From Aotearoamyces nothofagi (Eukaryota; Ascomycota; Leotiomycetes; Leotiales; Tympanidaceae), in contig JADDTR010000037.1 in NCBI GenBank assembly GCA_015345905.1, positions 62,001-126,000 on the forward strand: a stretch of 64,000 nucleotides of DNA, in the 5' to 3' direction. A program made the position numbers and the translations under genes. The notes under the pieces were generated by a model. It did no database searches. It was not told the origin of the DNA and saw only the letters and a list, made by a program, of their open reading frames with translations. Positions 11,006 through 22,087 of this stretch are shown one piece after another. Within the stretch, counting starts at the first letter, position 1, and each line of letters opens with the position of its first letter.

Positions 11006-12027
11006 ACTCCACTGCCAGAGGTCCCTCCTACCCGCTGTCCCCGGCCAGGCACGCACGGTACCCACGCACAGCGCGGTGAGCAGGCACAAGGGGAGACGGG
11101 TGCGAACGCCAGTCCCGGCGCCGGCGAGGAGGAGGACGCCCGTGGAGTAGAGTCCGTCCGTGGTGCAGGCGTATGCGCCGATAACATAACTGCGGCGCTG
11201 GGCTTGGTGAGGCCGTGGCCGCCGGTTGTGCATCACTGCCGTCGCTATCGCTCGAGACTCCTGGCCGCGTTCCTCAGATGCTTGTCGGCACTGCTTGCGG
11301 CTAGAGGCCGCTGAGATCTATCTACTCGCATACATACCTCCCTTACAGTGGGCCACTTTACGGTAGAGGCCCGTTTAGAGACCGGCCACTTTAGAGGATT
11401 TAGAGGTGGGCGTGTGCTCTGCTCGCTCCAGCCACGGGCTCGTCTACTGGAGGTCCCTACAGCACAGCACAGTGCCGTCTGTCTGTTGTCTGTACCTGAG
11501 GCATCCCAGGCCGTTTCCCTACGATTAGCTGTGCTCTCTCTGTACGCTGCCATCCTTTGTAGCCAGAGCACTGCCATGTACTGTATCGTATCGACAGGTG
11601 GCTGCTTGACATTGCAACTGCGCCCGGATTGTCGTCTATAGCGAGAGACTTGCTACCAACTCTTAATACTGAGCAGCTGCTACTCATCGGATTGAATCAT
11701 CCTGGAGAAGGTCCCACGCCACGGTAAGACATTCTGTCGTAATCGTCCCCTCAGTCCGTGCGGCTCCTGTGGTACTGTACGTACTGTCCAATATTCCTAG
11801 TGCATCATTGACACAGACCATCGGCTGTGCTTCGTACGTGTCATGTACATTATGTATTATAACTGGTATCATCTATGCCTAGGTAATTATGGTATCATTA
11901 AATATCGTGCCCGATAAGCCAAAGCAAACAAATAGCAGCCTCCTTTGCCAGAGTATATCAGTAGAGAGCAACGCCGGATATTATTCTTGTTCCCATCGCA
12001 GCCCCGTTAAACCATTGCGCACCGCTC

Positions 12028-12596
12028 CTATGCCTTTGTGACCTTGGAGCCAAACAGCCATTCCTTCCCCTTGTCTGCCAGGCCCCTTGCTTTCGGTTTT
12101 GGTGGCTCGTCACTGACTGCGCTCTCCCACCTCTCATTGTCGCGTTTCGCAGCCGCAATGTCTTCTTTGCTCAGCTTGAAGACGTTCGCGGCGCCTCCTC
12201 GGCCGACATGCACATCCGATGTTGATTCGCGTCTTGGATGGCTGTGACGGACGTTAGATGCGGCCTGGAAAGGATTTCTTCATCGAGTGGCTCATACCTG
12301 ATTTCAACATCTTGTGCCTTTCTTGCCAGCACAGGGTCCGTGTTATTTGCCATGTTGCCGGAGCCTCCTCTGCCGGTGGTGTAGACTTCGCTCTTAAGGG
12401 TTGGAGTTGCCAGATCGAATGGCTGCACGTCTGCGCTGGGTGCTCCAATGTTGCCTGGGAGCTCTGTCAGCAAAATAGCTAGAGAAGATGACTGATGGTA
12501 TTTACCTGCGCCACCACGCCCGTGGGAAAGAGCTCGACGGGTAGAGGAGCTGCTTCGGCGGCCAGTCTCAACCATGTTGGCTGGAATCGCTGCCAT
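12028..12596 (-). CDS. Small GRGG-repeat protein (DUF3602/PAR32-like)
   Basis: A 153-residue protein built on repeats of the motif GRGGxGN: HGRGGAGNIG near residue 30, TGRGGSGNM near 63 and VGRGGAANVF near 100. This marks the fungal DUF3602/PAR32-like family; yeast Par32 is a TORC1- and nitrogen-responsive inhibitor of ammonium transporters, but whether this short member does that is unknown. Three exons, 12506-12596, 12298-12454 and 12028-12241; introns of 51 and 56 bp. The first intron splits a GRGGAG|N repeat, which supports the splice. The C-terminus is basic (KPKARGLADKGKEWLFGSK). It is a single gene with a long free region on each side. Confidence 0.88.
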
Positions 12597-14361
12597 TGTG
12601 TAGTTTGCACTCGGCGCCTTTATGTAAAAGCTGGCTATGAGGCGAGGTAGTGAAGGGTACGATTTGAGATTGTAGGTATTGTAGGTCGCACGCAGAGAGC
12701 GAGAGTAATATTTTCAGATGATGCGATGGGCGATGATGTGATGACGATGACGATGGTGAAGTAGAGAAGAGATAAGGGGCGGGGTTGGATGTTATAAGTT
12801 CGTTACAGCACTAAGCAGATAGGCTGAAGACAAAAGCTTGGAAGTCTTTGACTCTTTGCGTGCTCCAGCGAAGAAAACAGGGCCAAGAATGGAATGGGGT
12901 GGGGTGCCTCACGATCAGCTGCTACGAAAATGGAATGTGCCAAGGCGATGGCAGGGCCGCCCCGTCGTACCTGTTGCGCCTGTCAAGGCGTCAAGGCGTC
13001 AACGTGGAGGAGGCAGCTACCCTACTGCCTTACTGCCCTGGGAGCGATGACCCTACTACTTCCAGTTTCTATATTGACTGGGAAAAAGGAAGACAAAGAT
13101 ACGAAAGACGTCATGGCATCACTTTGTTTACCTTGGCTCAACGAACTCTCATAAAGCGGGCAGATATGCCTCGCCGACTCTGACTCCGGCGGGAAAAGGC
13201 CCCAAAGGGCAGCGCTGAAGGGCACATCCTCGCTTCTTCCGCTGCCAGTGCCCTGGAGCACCTGTGCTGGAGCTGGAGCGCACCTGTCCTGGAGCATACA
13301 CAGCATTCGGATGGCACCGCCCTGGCCTGGCGCTTGGGACGAGCGTGGTGGAAAGAGCGCAAATTTGCAGGCCAGCGGTCGACGGATGCGGAGAAGGTCT
13401 GTAAGGGAAACGTAATAGAAACCATGGCCGAAGCGGCTCCTGAGAGGGAAAGTGAGCGACCTCGAGGCCTCAGGCTCCCAGGCGCCCAGGCACCAGCCTC
13501 TGTGCCCATTTAGCCCTACGGCATGGCACGTGACCTCGCTGCTGGCCAAAGACGCGCCGCCAAGAAAAAGGGTGGCACGGGCCAGATCAGTGCTCACATC
13601 AGTGCTCACATCAGTGCTAGAAACACTCGGTAGGTGGAGAAGCGCGATGAACTACCTCAGTGCCCGTTCGGCAACTCGGTGCGCCGTTGTGGTAGAGGAG
13701 GATATGATTTCAGTCACATGACCATAGTTAATACCATATAGCTCATGAATACACTCTTCAGTTTTGCATAAGTAAAGACCCTATCCCACCCCTAAAATTC
13801 AACTCGGGTTTGGCCCTTAAAATCACGTCGTAGGGCTGATCGTGGCACGTGACGAAGACGCTATGCAAACACCTGGCCGTGCCCAGAAAGAGTGGCAGGG
13901 GGCACGGGCACGGCACGGACCACACCTTAATATATCCTGATCTTCTCTTTGCAATATTTATATCCCAACTAGAACGGAAAGCGGACTGATCAGATTTTAT
14001 CATCAAGACATTGCATGAAACTGCTTCCCATCTTATCTTTACACTGCTCATGTCCTAGAAGATGTGAAGGTGGCTTCTGTCTTGCAGTTGCTGCAATATG
14101 CTTCGAAAAGGATGCCTTGTGTTTTGATGTTCGTCACTAATCACCAGAACCTAAACTGACCACCTTGGTCTGGTCAGTATCTGACGATTATTTGGGCTTA
14201 AAAATGGGCCACTTTTCTCCCCCTTTTTTTTAAGGCACGACCGCGTGACAATCTTACGCGTGGGTCGGGTCGCACGAGGTCCAGGTTTTCTCATCCAAGT
14301 TTACCCATCCGAGTTCACCTCGCCACCGTGTCTCTCAGGGATCTTGCGCCGCATCACGAAA
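12597..14361. other. Intergenic, divergent DUF3602-like / MBOAT gene
   Basis: About 1.8 kb with two promoters. Contents seen: a 12 bp tandem repeat at 13586-13618, CACGTG cores near 13527 and 13845, and a T-tract at about 14223-14232 just before the MBOAT gene. The frame of that gene stays open 39 codons upstream of the chosen start. No other credible gene. Confidence 0.5.
13586..13618. repeat. 12 bp tandem repeat (atcagtgctcac), about 2.8 copies
   Basis: Two perfect copies of atcagtgctcac are followed by a nine-base partial third copy. The repeat is intergenic and could be polymorphic. Confidence 0.9.
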
Positions 14362-15996
14362 ATGGAATTCTGGAACCAGACGAGCGTGTATCCGACGCAG
14401 CAGGGGCTGCTGAGAAGCTACCACGCCGCCTTCGATGCACGTGTTGCCGAGGGCAAGATCAGGCCTACAGTTCTACCCTATGATAACATTGGGTTTGCGG
14501 CGGTGTTTGTGTATCTGCTCATCCCACACACGAAGAGACCGTGGCTGTATCGGGCTCGGTGGATTGTGTTTGCTGCTGTTGTGCTGTTTGAGTTGACTGT
14601 GCTCCTGGAGGTGAGCAGTATCGGTCCGACGTCTGCGTATATGAGTGGATTGCAGGCAACGTGGTTGATGATTTGGGCTGCGAATTGGCTCTTATTTTCC
14701 AAGACGCAGTTCGATCTTAAGAGATTGGAGCGGAGGAGGAAAAAGGGGGGGAATGATGCGACCACGGACAAGAGCGAGACCAGTGGACTTGTCTCCGATG
14801 GCAAGGCAGAAGAAGAGTCTACTGGTCTTCGGAAGCGCCATCTACAGAATGGTGGCACTCATGGGACGAATGCAGAGAAGGCACTTCAAGCAGAAGAAAA
14901 CGAGGAATGGGAGTATTACTGGCAGCCTTATCCGGAAGACTCTCTCCGAGTCCGTGTGGGCTGGCTCGGAGACCTTCTCCTCAATTTCCAAGGTCAAGGT
15001 TGGAACTGGTCAATCTCCACTAACCCTCCGCTTCCACCCTTCGTCAAGGCCTCGAACGGAGATCCAATTGATTCACAAGATCCAAAAGATGCAAGTCTCG
15101 TCCGTGGTCGACGCTTCCACTCCAACCGTGAGATGTTCTGGACCCAATTTCCTCGCTTTATCGCGGCATGTTTCATCATCGACTTCTGCAAATGCCTCAT
15201 CGTCAACGATCCCTATTTCCTCCTCGGTCCCAACAATCCCTACCCGCCTCCCACCTTCCTTGCTTCTCTATCCCCAGCTCTTCTCGCCGCGTACCATCGA
15301 GCCCTTTCCCTATTCTTCATTCTTACAGGCCTCGAAATGATGTTTCTTCTTCCTTCCCTCGGCCTCGGCCTCATACTCGGCCAAAGCTCCTTCCTAGGTC
15401 TCAGATCTGAACCCTGGTATTACCTTCCGACTTGGGGACCTCTTTCTGCCGTTACCACCAGGGGACTTGGTGGATTCTGGGGCAGCTGGTGGCACCAAAA
15501 CTTCCGTTTCTCCTTCAGCGCTCCAACGAACTATCTCATCTCTAAGAAGATCATCAAGCCAAAATCACAAGTCGCCAAAGTTGTTGCCGTCCTCACCGCC
15601 TTTACACTCTCTGGCATCATACATGGTTCGGGGAGCTATACGCAATTCCCTACGACGAGGCCTTGGGCGCCTGTTCTCTTCTTCTTCCTCCAAGCCATCG
15701 GGGTTCTGCTGCAGAGATTCATCAGTAAATCCTTCCAGACGTGGATAGAGAAGTTCCCGGCGGCGCTCAGAAGAGCGGCAAACCTTGTCTACACGCTCGC
15801 CTGGATATTTTTCCCGTGTGGCCTTCTGGTTGACGATTTCGCAGCGGGCGGGCTCTGGTTGTTGGAGCCTCTCCCCATCAGTCCGCTCCGCGCGCTGGGA
15901 TACGGCACTCAGCACGACCGGTGGTGGTGCTGGGAGAATATCGGCGCCGGCTGGTATTCCGGCAAGCACTGGTGGCAGAGCGGACTTTCGATGTAG
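14362..15996 (+). CDS. MBOAT/wax-synthase-like membrane acyltransferase
   Basis: Single-exon gene for a 544-residue polytopic membrane protein of the fungal wax-synthase-like MBOAT group (MBOAT_2), to which the trichothecene acetyltransferase-like Tri7 proteins also belong. Such enzymes move acyl groups onto hydroxyls of lipids or secondary metabolites; the substrate here is unknown. Visible family features are FWGSWWHQNFR near residue 375 and the membrane histidine in SGIIHGSGSYTQF near residue 420, plus about eight hydrophobic helices. A charged, low-complexity insert (residues 120-190) separates the first helices from the catalytic part. ATG 14362 (MEFWNQTSVYP) was preferred over 14245 because the extra 39 residues are Arg-rich and unlike a membrane N-terminus. 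Neighbours give no biosynthetic cluster. Confidence 0.85.
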   Translation: MEFWNQTSVYPTQQGLLRSYHAAFDARVAEGKIRPTVLPYDNIGFAAVFVYLLIPHTKRPWLYRARWIVFAAVVLFELTVLLEVSSIGPTSAYMSGLQATWLMIWAANWLLFSKTQFDLKRLERRRKKGGNDATTDKSETSGLVSDGKAEEESTGLRKRHLQNGGTHGTNAEKALQAEENEEWEYYWQPYPEDSLRVRVGWLGDLLLNFQGQGWNWSISTNPPLPPFVKASNGDPIDSQDPKDASLVRGRRFHSNREMFWTQFPRFIAACFIIDFCKCLIVNDPYFLLGPNNPYPPPTFLASLSPALLAAYHRALSLFFILTGLEMMFLLPSLGLGLILGQSSFLGLRSEPWYYLPTWGPLSAVTTRGLGGFWGSWWHQNFRFSFSAPTNYLISKKIIKPKSQVAKVVAVLTAFTLSGIIHGSGSYTQFPTTRPWAPVLFFFLQAIGVLLQRFISKSFQTWIEKFPAALRRAANLVYTLAWIFFPCGLLVDDFAAGGLWLLEPLPISPLRALGYGTQHDRWWCWENIGAGWYSGKHWWQSGLSM

Positions 15997-16509
15997 AGGA
16001 TACGTTGCTCAGTGAGATGGTGACGCTGAAAATTAATCAAATTGCTTTGCTGGTTGGTGGACTTGGCGAGGCTATGTTACAACGCATGCTCTATAGAGCG
16101 GAAATAGAAGAAGAAAATCGTTACGTCAATGAAAATTACAGGAGAGTTTTATAGCAATCCTGTTAAAATAGCTAGCATTAGGTCGACTATTAAATGACTA
16201 ACTGGTTTTGTGAAAAGAAGCCTGCGTAGTGGTCTCGTATTGCTAGTTATAAATTACTGCCAGCGCCTCTTGCATGATGACAGCTTCTGGCTCAATGATC
16301 TCACTTCCCGAGCATACCCGTACCAGACAAACACTCCAGACACAACTCTTAATTTCATTTTTCATTTCATCTAGATGCAAGGGTGGAACGTGTGCTCTCC
16401 GCCTACAGAGATCAGGATGGAGACTCCTCTCACATTCTCCCATTTTAAGCTACTCCTCCCAGACCCAGATGCGACCGAAAGAAAAACTAGGCCACGTGGC
16501 CAGCCCTCC
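15997..16509. other. Intergenic, convergent MBOAT / eIF3b
   Basis: About 0.5 kb between two 3' ends, AT-rich in its middle (16020-16260). No repeat, RNA or coding signal seen. Confidence 0.5.
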
Positions 16510-18838
16510 TTATGCAATGATCTCTTCCGACTCTTCCACAATCTCCTCCACAATCTCCTCGATAACTTGGTCCTCGCCCTCCTCGGACTTCTTGATTAGA
16601 CCCTCTAGAGGGTCCTCAGGAAGATCAAGCTCTCTTCTCTCAGCCTTGAGATCCTCCTCGACCAATTCTCTCCATGCAAGCCACTCATCGAGCAATCTGC
16701 GGCGGTGCTCAACAACGGCCAAGTCTGCAGATGCTCCACGGTCGGCGTCTTCTTGTTCGAAGACTCTACTGTATTCGCGGAGATTCTTGCGGATCTGCTT
16801 CTGTTCTTCCTTGGTAAGTAGGGTTGCTGGTCTTGGGCGCCAGAGCCACTGCTTGAACTTCTCAACTGGCTCTTCTCTTAATTGCTCGCCCTTGAAATCG
16901 TACAGGTGGTAACCATTTTCCATCTGACTGCGTATTAGTATTGGGCTTCTAGGACTGGACTACATAACTTACTGTGTGTTTCCATACACTTGCACTTGTG
17001 GCGACATAACGACCAGTAGGGTCCCACTCGATGTCAGTCACACCGTAATGGTCGGCAGTGTTCATGAGTTGAAGGTTGGCAGTAAGGTCCTTCTCGCCTT
17101 CTGGCTTCTCGCCCTCAAAATCTAGATCGAAGAATTCCATGTCGAAGCTTTGTTGTGAGTGAACAGTGGCCACAATAACAAATCGACCCTTTGGTGACCA
17201 GTAAATGGCATTGCTGTTCTTTTTGTCATATGTGCGGATGTGCTTGAAGTTACCAACACCAGCACCCTTGACCTTCTCAGGACAGAAGAATGATACTGAA
17301 GTTTTCGGAGGAACAGCTGTAGCAGCGACAGCTTCCGCTGTGCTGATGATGACAAATCTGTCACCCTTGGGCTCCCAAGCAAAGTTGATAACGGTATCCT
17401 TGATGTTGTCTACAACTTCAACGGGTACTCCCTTTTCTCGAACACGGAATATTTCTAGACTTGTCGCAAGCGACTTCTTTGACTTTGAGTGACGGTCAAC
17501 CTTAACGCAGAGGTAAGAAGCATCTGATTGCCAGTGAAGCTTAGCGTCTGTGACACTGAAAAGATTCAAAGTTCGGACGACTTCCTTGGAGGGAATACTC
17601 ATCAATCCAACCTTTGCAGGGTTGCTACCGAGCTCAGGAGTCCAGTAACAGAAAAGTTGCTCGTAAGTCTTGACACCGTCACGGTGGGGTGTGGCTGGTG
17701 CCCACTCAAAGTCCATTACACCGTCAATCTTGATTGAGGTTTTGTCTAGAAGACCCATTCGTGGTAGCTCGTAGACGGAAATAGATGCTCCCTGAGTCAG
17801 TCTGGCGACATACTTGTCATCAGAAGACCACTTGAACGCTGGCCACTGGATCTTTCGCTTGACAGGTTGTCCGGCTTCATCGATAGTTGTTCCAGGAAGG
17901 TCAATATTGGCAAAAGACCGTAGAGGTTTGCCGGTTTCAATATCCCAAATAACGTAGTTCTTGCCATCATCATCGATCGATAAAGCGGGGTGACCTTCCT
18001 CTGGGATTGAAATGGGCTTGTTTGACCAGGTAGTCAAGTACTTCTCTCCAGGAGAAAAGTCCACCAAGTTGACAAAGGGGTGGGGGAATCTCTTTTGGCG
18101 AGTCCATGAAGGACCAGCCCATAATTGCACACCCTGAAGATGCATAGATGTAAGGAAGGTACCTTGCGGTGACCATTGAACAAAAGTCTCGGTCCAGTGT
18201 TGGCGGTCGACAATATTCTCTGGTGCATCTCTCTCGTTATTCCAGAAAACACCTACACCATCTCCCCTATACATGACGAACTGATCTCTGCCTCTACCGC
18301 TTGGGTCTGCAAGCCACGATCGCAAATGCTCCTTTTCGGTGAACTCTTCAATTCTAGGTGCAACGAATTCCTCTGGAACAGCTCCCTCTCGGCCGTAGCG
18401 TTCGATATCTGTGAGTTTGTTGACCCGCATAGTGTGCTTCTTGTCGATTGCTACGCCATCAAGACCCTTCACTGCCGCAGCAGCTTCGGCTGGGGTGGCA
18501 TATTCGATGAAAGCAAATCTGCTCTGCGTCAGCGAGTTTCATTAGTATCAGGGTTGCCGTTGGACCTACCCATCTGTCTGTCCGCTTTCGCCTACAGGCA
18601 TAAATACAAGGTCTTCCCTCGTCTTTCCAACAGTGTTGAGTTTGCGAAGCAAGAACTTGATAAGCTTTGGCTTGGTCTCCTCAGTTACCTTTGGAAGCCC
18701 ATCAACGACAACAAAGGTGTCTAATCCTTGCTGTAACTGAACCTGATATTTCTCTTGCAGGTCTGAGAAATCTAGTTCCTCCTCCTCATCGTATTCTTCT
18801 TCCTCCGGGTCCGGAAGATGATCAAAAGATGGCGCCAT
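16510..18838 (-). CDS. PRT1: Translation initiation factor eIF3 subunit b
   Basis: Core scaffold of eIF3, which binds the 40S ribosomal subunit and recruits the ternary complex and mRNA. Three exons, 18570-18838, 16973-18518 and 16510-16923; introns of 51 and 49 bp; 742 residues. After an acidic N-terminus comes an RRM ([20 protein letters not shown], then [20 protein letters not shown] across the first junction) at about residues 38-125, then the WD40-like beta-propeller ([40 protein letters not shown]) and a C-terminal helix that binds eIF3i/g ([14 protein letters not shown]...[10 protein letters not shown]). Two adjacent CAG/TCAG acceptors exist at intron 2; the one before ATG keeps the WKHTMENGY motif. 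Divergent from CCT2 with a 401 bp gap. Confidence 0.97.
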
Positions 18839-19239
18839 GATTGCGGTTTCGCAGTGCTGCGATTTCTGCACCAGACTCTCGAGTTTGTGGTTGTTGTCCT
18901 CAATGTCAGGTTTTGCGCGCTCGTAGCCTTTTTGTGCGGAAGCTTGGCGGGACTTTTAATAAGGTTAGCGCAATGCTCTACGAAAGGCAAAAAGCAAAAA
19001 TATGGCACTGTGCGATTAACAGCGTACCTGTGTGGTGTTGGAGGGATAGATAGTACTGTAGAAGGTGATTGCGGTCGATTTAATCTCGCAAATACCGTCA
19101 ACGAAATATTCGACGATTGTCGTGCGTGGGGCCTCGCGCTAAGACCTTGCCGAAAGGAGAATCATGAAGCGCGTTGCCCAAAAAAGTGTGCGAGCGCGTG
19201 TAACTGGAGCTGTTTTGAACTGGATTATCAACCAAAATC
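18839..19239. promoter_or_regulatory. Divergent promoter region eIF3b / CCT2
   Basis: A 401 bp region between two opposite start codons of highly expressed housekeeping genes. Both promoters lie here; no specific element was recognised. Frames that cross it are chance. Confidence 0.5.
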
Positions 19240-20931
19240 ATGGCTTCTTTCAATCCTACCCAGATCTTCCAGGATAATGTGACGGAGGAGAAGGGCGAGA
19301 ATGCTCGTCTCTCCGCATTCGTAGGAGCTATTGCTGTTGGTGACCTAGTGAAAAGCACTTTAGGCCCCAAAGGCATGGACAAGATCCTGCAATCTGCGTA
19401 AGACTACTGTCTTCCTTTCTATGGCCTACCCGCTGACTGTCTATAGGTCCACTGGTGAGATTATGGTGACGAACGATGGTGCAACGATCTTAAAATCTAT
19501 CGCGCTCGACAACGCAGCTGCCAAAGTCCTCGTCAATATCTCGAAAGTTCAAGACGATGAGGTAGGAGATGGCACAACTTCAGTCACAGTCCTGGCAGCA
19601 GAGCTGTTAAGAGAAGCCGAGAAACTTGTGGATAAAAAGATTCATCCACAAACAATCATCGAAGGTTATAGGATAGCTAGCCATGCTGCTCTTACTGCCC
19701 TCGAAAAGTCAGCTGTGGATCATAGCAACGACCCAGAGGCGTTCAGAAAAGATCTTCTAGCTATTGCACGGACGACACTCAGCTCTAAAGTCTTATCCCA
19801 GGACCGAAATCACTTTGCAGAGCTGGCTTGTGATGCTGTATTGCGGATGAAGGGCTCGGCAGACCTGAGCCATATTCAGATCATCAAGAAAGCTGGCGGA
19901 AAGCTCAACGACTCCTACCTTGATGAAGGGTTCATTTTGGACAAGAAGATTGGAGTCAACCAGCCGAAGAGATTAGAGAAGGCCAAAATCCTCGTAGCAA
20001 ACACTGCTATGGATACAGACAAAATCAAGATCTTCGGAGCTCGAGTTTCAGTTGGATCTACTGGTAAGCTCGCAGAGCTTGAGAAGGCAGAGAAGGAAAA
20101 GATGAAGGCAAAGGTTGAGAAGATTAAGGCTCACGGAATCAACTGCTTTATCAACAGACAACTAATCTACAACTGGCCCGAACAACTCTTTTCCGATGCT
20201 GGTATCATGTCAATCGAACACGCAGACTTCGATGGCATCGAGAGACTTGCTCTAGTCACAGGTGGTGAAATTACATCGACTTTTGACCATCCAGACCAAG
20301 TCAAGCTTGGACACTGCGACTTGATCGAGGAGATCATCATTGGCGAGGATACATTGATCAAATTTTCTGGTGTGGCGGCAGGCCAAGCTTGCACAATTGT
20401 GCTCAGAGGCGCTACGGAGCAGCTACTCGATGAGGCTGAGCGGTCATTACATGATGCTTTGGCAGTCCTGTCACAAACTGTTAGAGAACCAAGAACTACC
20501 CTTGGTGGTGGCTGCGCAGAGATGCTAATGGCTCGAGCTGTTGATCTCGCTGCATTAAAGGTTGACGGAAAGAAGCAGATTGCCGTTTCATCCTTTGCTG
20601 TGGCTCTACGTCAGCTCCCCACAATCCTCGTAGATAACGCAGGATACGATTCGAGCGAACTTGTGGCGAAGTTACGGAGTGCTATGTATGATGGCATGAC
20701 TACATATGGTCTAGATTTGATGACCCCAGGTGGAGGTATTACGGATATGAGAGAGCTTGGTGTGATTGAGAGCTACAAGCTTAAGAGGGCTGTTGTTTCT
20801 TCAGCATCGGAGGCTGCAGAGGTAATATTGAAACGATCCCCAAAAACCTTTCCCCATGCTGACTTCTTTAGCTCTTACTGAGAGTAGATAATATTATACG
20901 TAGCGCGCCTAGAAGGCGGGAAAGACAATGA
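19240..20931 (+). CDS. CCT2: T-complex chaperonin subunit beta
   Basis: Subunit beta of the cytosolic TRiC/CCT chaperonin, an ATP-driven double ring that folds actin, tubulin and WD40 proteins. Three exons, 19240-19397, 19447-20821 and 20872-20931; introns 49 and 50 bp; 530 residues. ATP-site motifs are present: [31 protein letters not shown] and GGGCAEM. The last exon is only 20 codons ([19 protein letters not shown]) and restores the expected CCT2 C-terminus; read-through of the last intron would end in a false tail. The gene starts 401 bp from eIF3b in the opposite direction. Confidence 0.98.
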
Positions 20932-22087
20932 TCAGGTGAATGGGAGCCTCTGGCTGTATTATGAAAAGCGTCTTGCTGGCAGATTTGTACCATAGATCAT
21001 ATTGCAGCGACAATGAATGGGATGGCTTTGACAACATTAGACTGGCAGTGCCGGGGAAATATGCCCAACCTGCTTTGAGAGATCCTCGTGATATGGAGCT
21101 GATGATCGGGCTTTGGTATGTTTGTGCCACACGGGTTCCGTCCCCGGACAGTAAGGCCTGCCGAGATCAAAACACAACCTGCCAATACTTCACAAAACCC
21201 GATCAGTCTCCACGGCCATTAAGCTTGCTTTCGGGGAGTGAAGGGAGGGTAGACATTCCCTTTACCTACGCAACCCCATCAATGCGCCCAGCCGATGGCA
21301 CAATAAGCTCAGCCCTGCCACCCCAGTAAGGGCAGAGTCCTACAAAACCCTCTAGTTCTATTCTCACTATGTACTGAAAAATGTATGTTCCCGCAGGCTG
21401 CCCTATCCAGAAAGAGATATCCCTTGCATTAAACTGGTCCCATCCCTTTCTAGGTCTCGGCAGTCAGTCGCTCAAGTACTTGTAAATGTCGCTGGGGATT
21501 ACTTTTTCCACGGTCAAAAAACCAGACTCAGCTCAACCCGTAGAGGATTATTATGAAGACACGCTATTCACGTTTGCCAGCCAGGTCGCTCACCGTCCTT
21601 TTACACAAAATCCAGGCCGTAGACGCCGTTGATATCAGCTCCCGTCAGCGTCGCATTCCACGGAATCGTGGAGAAGGCCGCCAAAAGAGGGCTGCAACAT
21701 TACGCGGTCGGCGCTCGGTTGAACTTAGCTCCCGCCTGTCATTCTGCCAGTGGCTTCGCTGTTGGATAGCGAGGCAGGGCCTCGCCAAGGGCCGTCTAGC
21801 GCATCTCACACGTACCACCACCAGGGCAGCCCAGGTCGTCTCACGGCGAAAAGACCTAACACCAGCCATTTGGAATGCCCCTTGAAACGACGCTCGTCGT
21901 AATCAACACAACACGACATCTATCTACTCGCTACCTACTCCCTTCTTCTTTCATTATTTCATCTACCAACAGCCTCCAATACATACAGTTGCTCCTCGAT
22001 ATTCACATCACGCTCGCGGCTTCGTCGACTTCGAACGCTTCGCTTTTGCGACGTCCCGCCTAGCCCAGCAGCATTGCATGCCTCATC
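20932..22087. other. Intergenic with IRE1 promoter and likely long leader
   Basis: About 1.16 kb between the CCT2 stop and the IRE1 start. The last 200 bp are pyrimidine-rich (for example ctactcccttcttc), as in fungal transcript leaders. A 110-codon frame at 21553-21885 lies upstream of IRE1; it is Arg-rich and without family resemblance. It could be an upstream reading frame if transcribed, but I do not call it a gene. Confidence 0.45.

Larger units (their letters stand above)
9956..12027. other. Gene-free GC-rich stretch upstream of velB
   Basis: About 2.1 kb between the velB start and the 3' end of the DUF3602-like gene. It must contain the velB promoter and leader. From 10380 to 11250 it is GC-rich and low in complexity, with two minisatellites (10687-10740 and 10921-11005). 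Many overlapping frames are open on both strands, as expected from GC-rich low-complexity DNA with few stops; none shows a domain or splice-consistent continuation. Confidence 0.55.
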
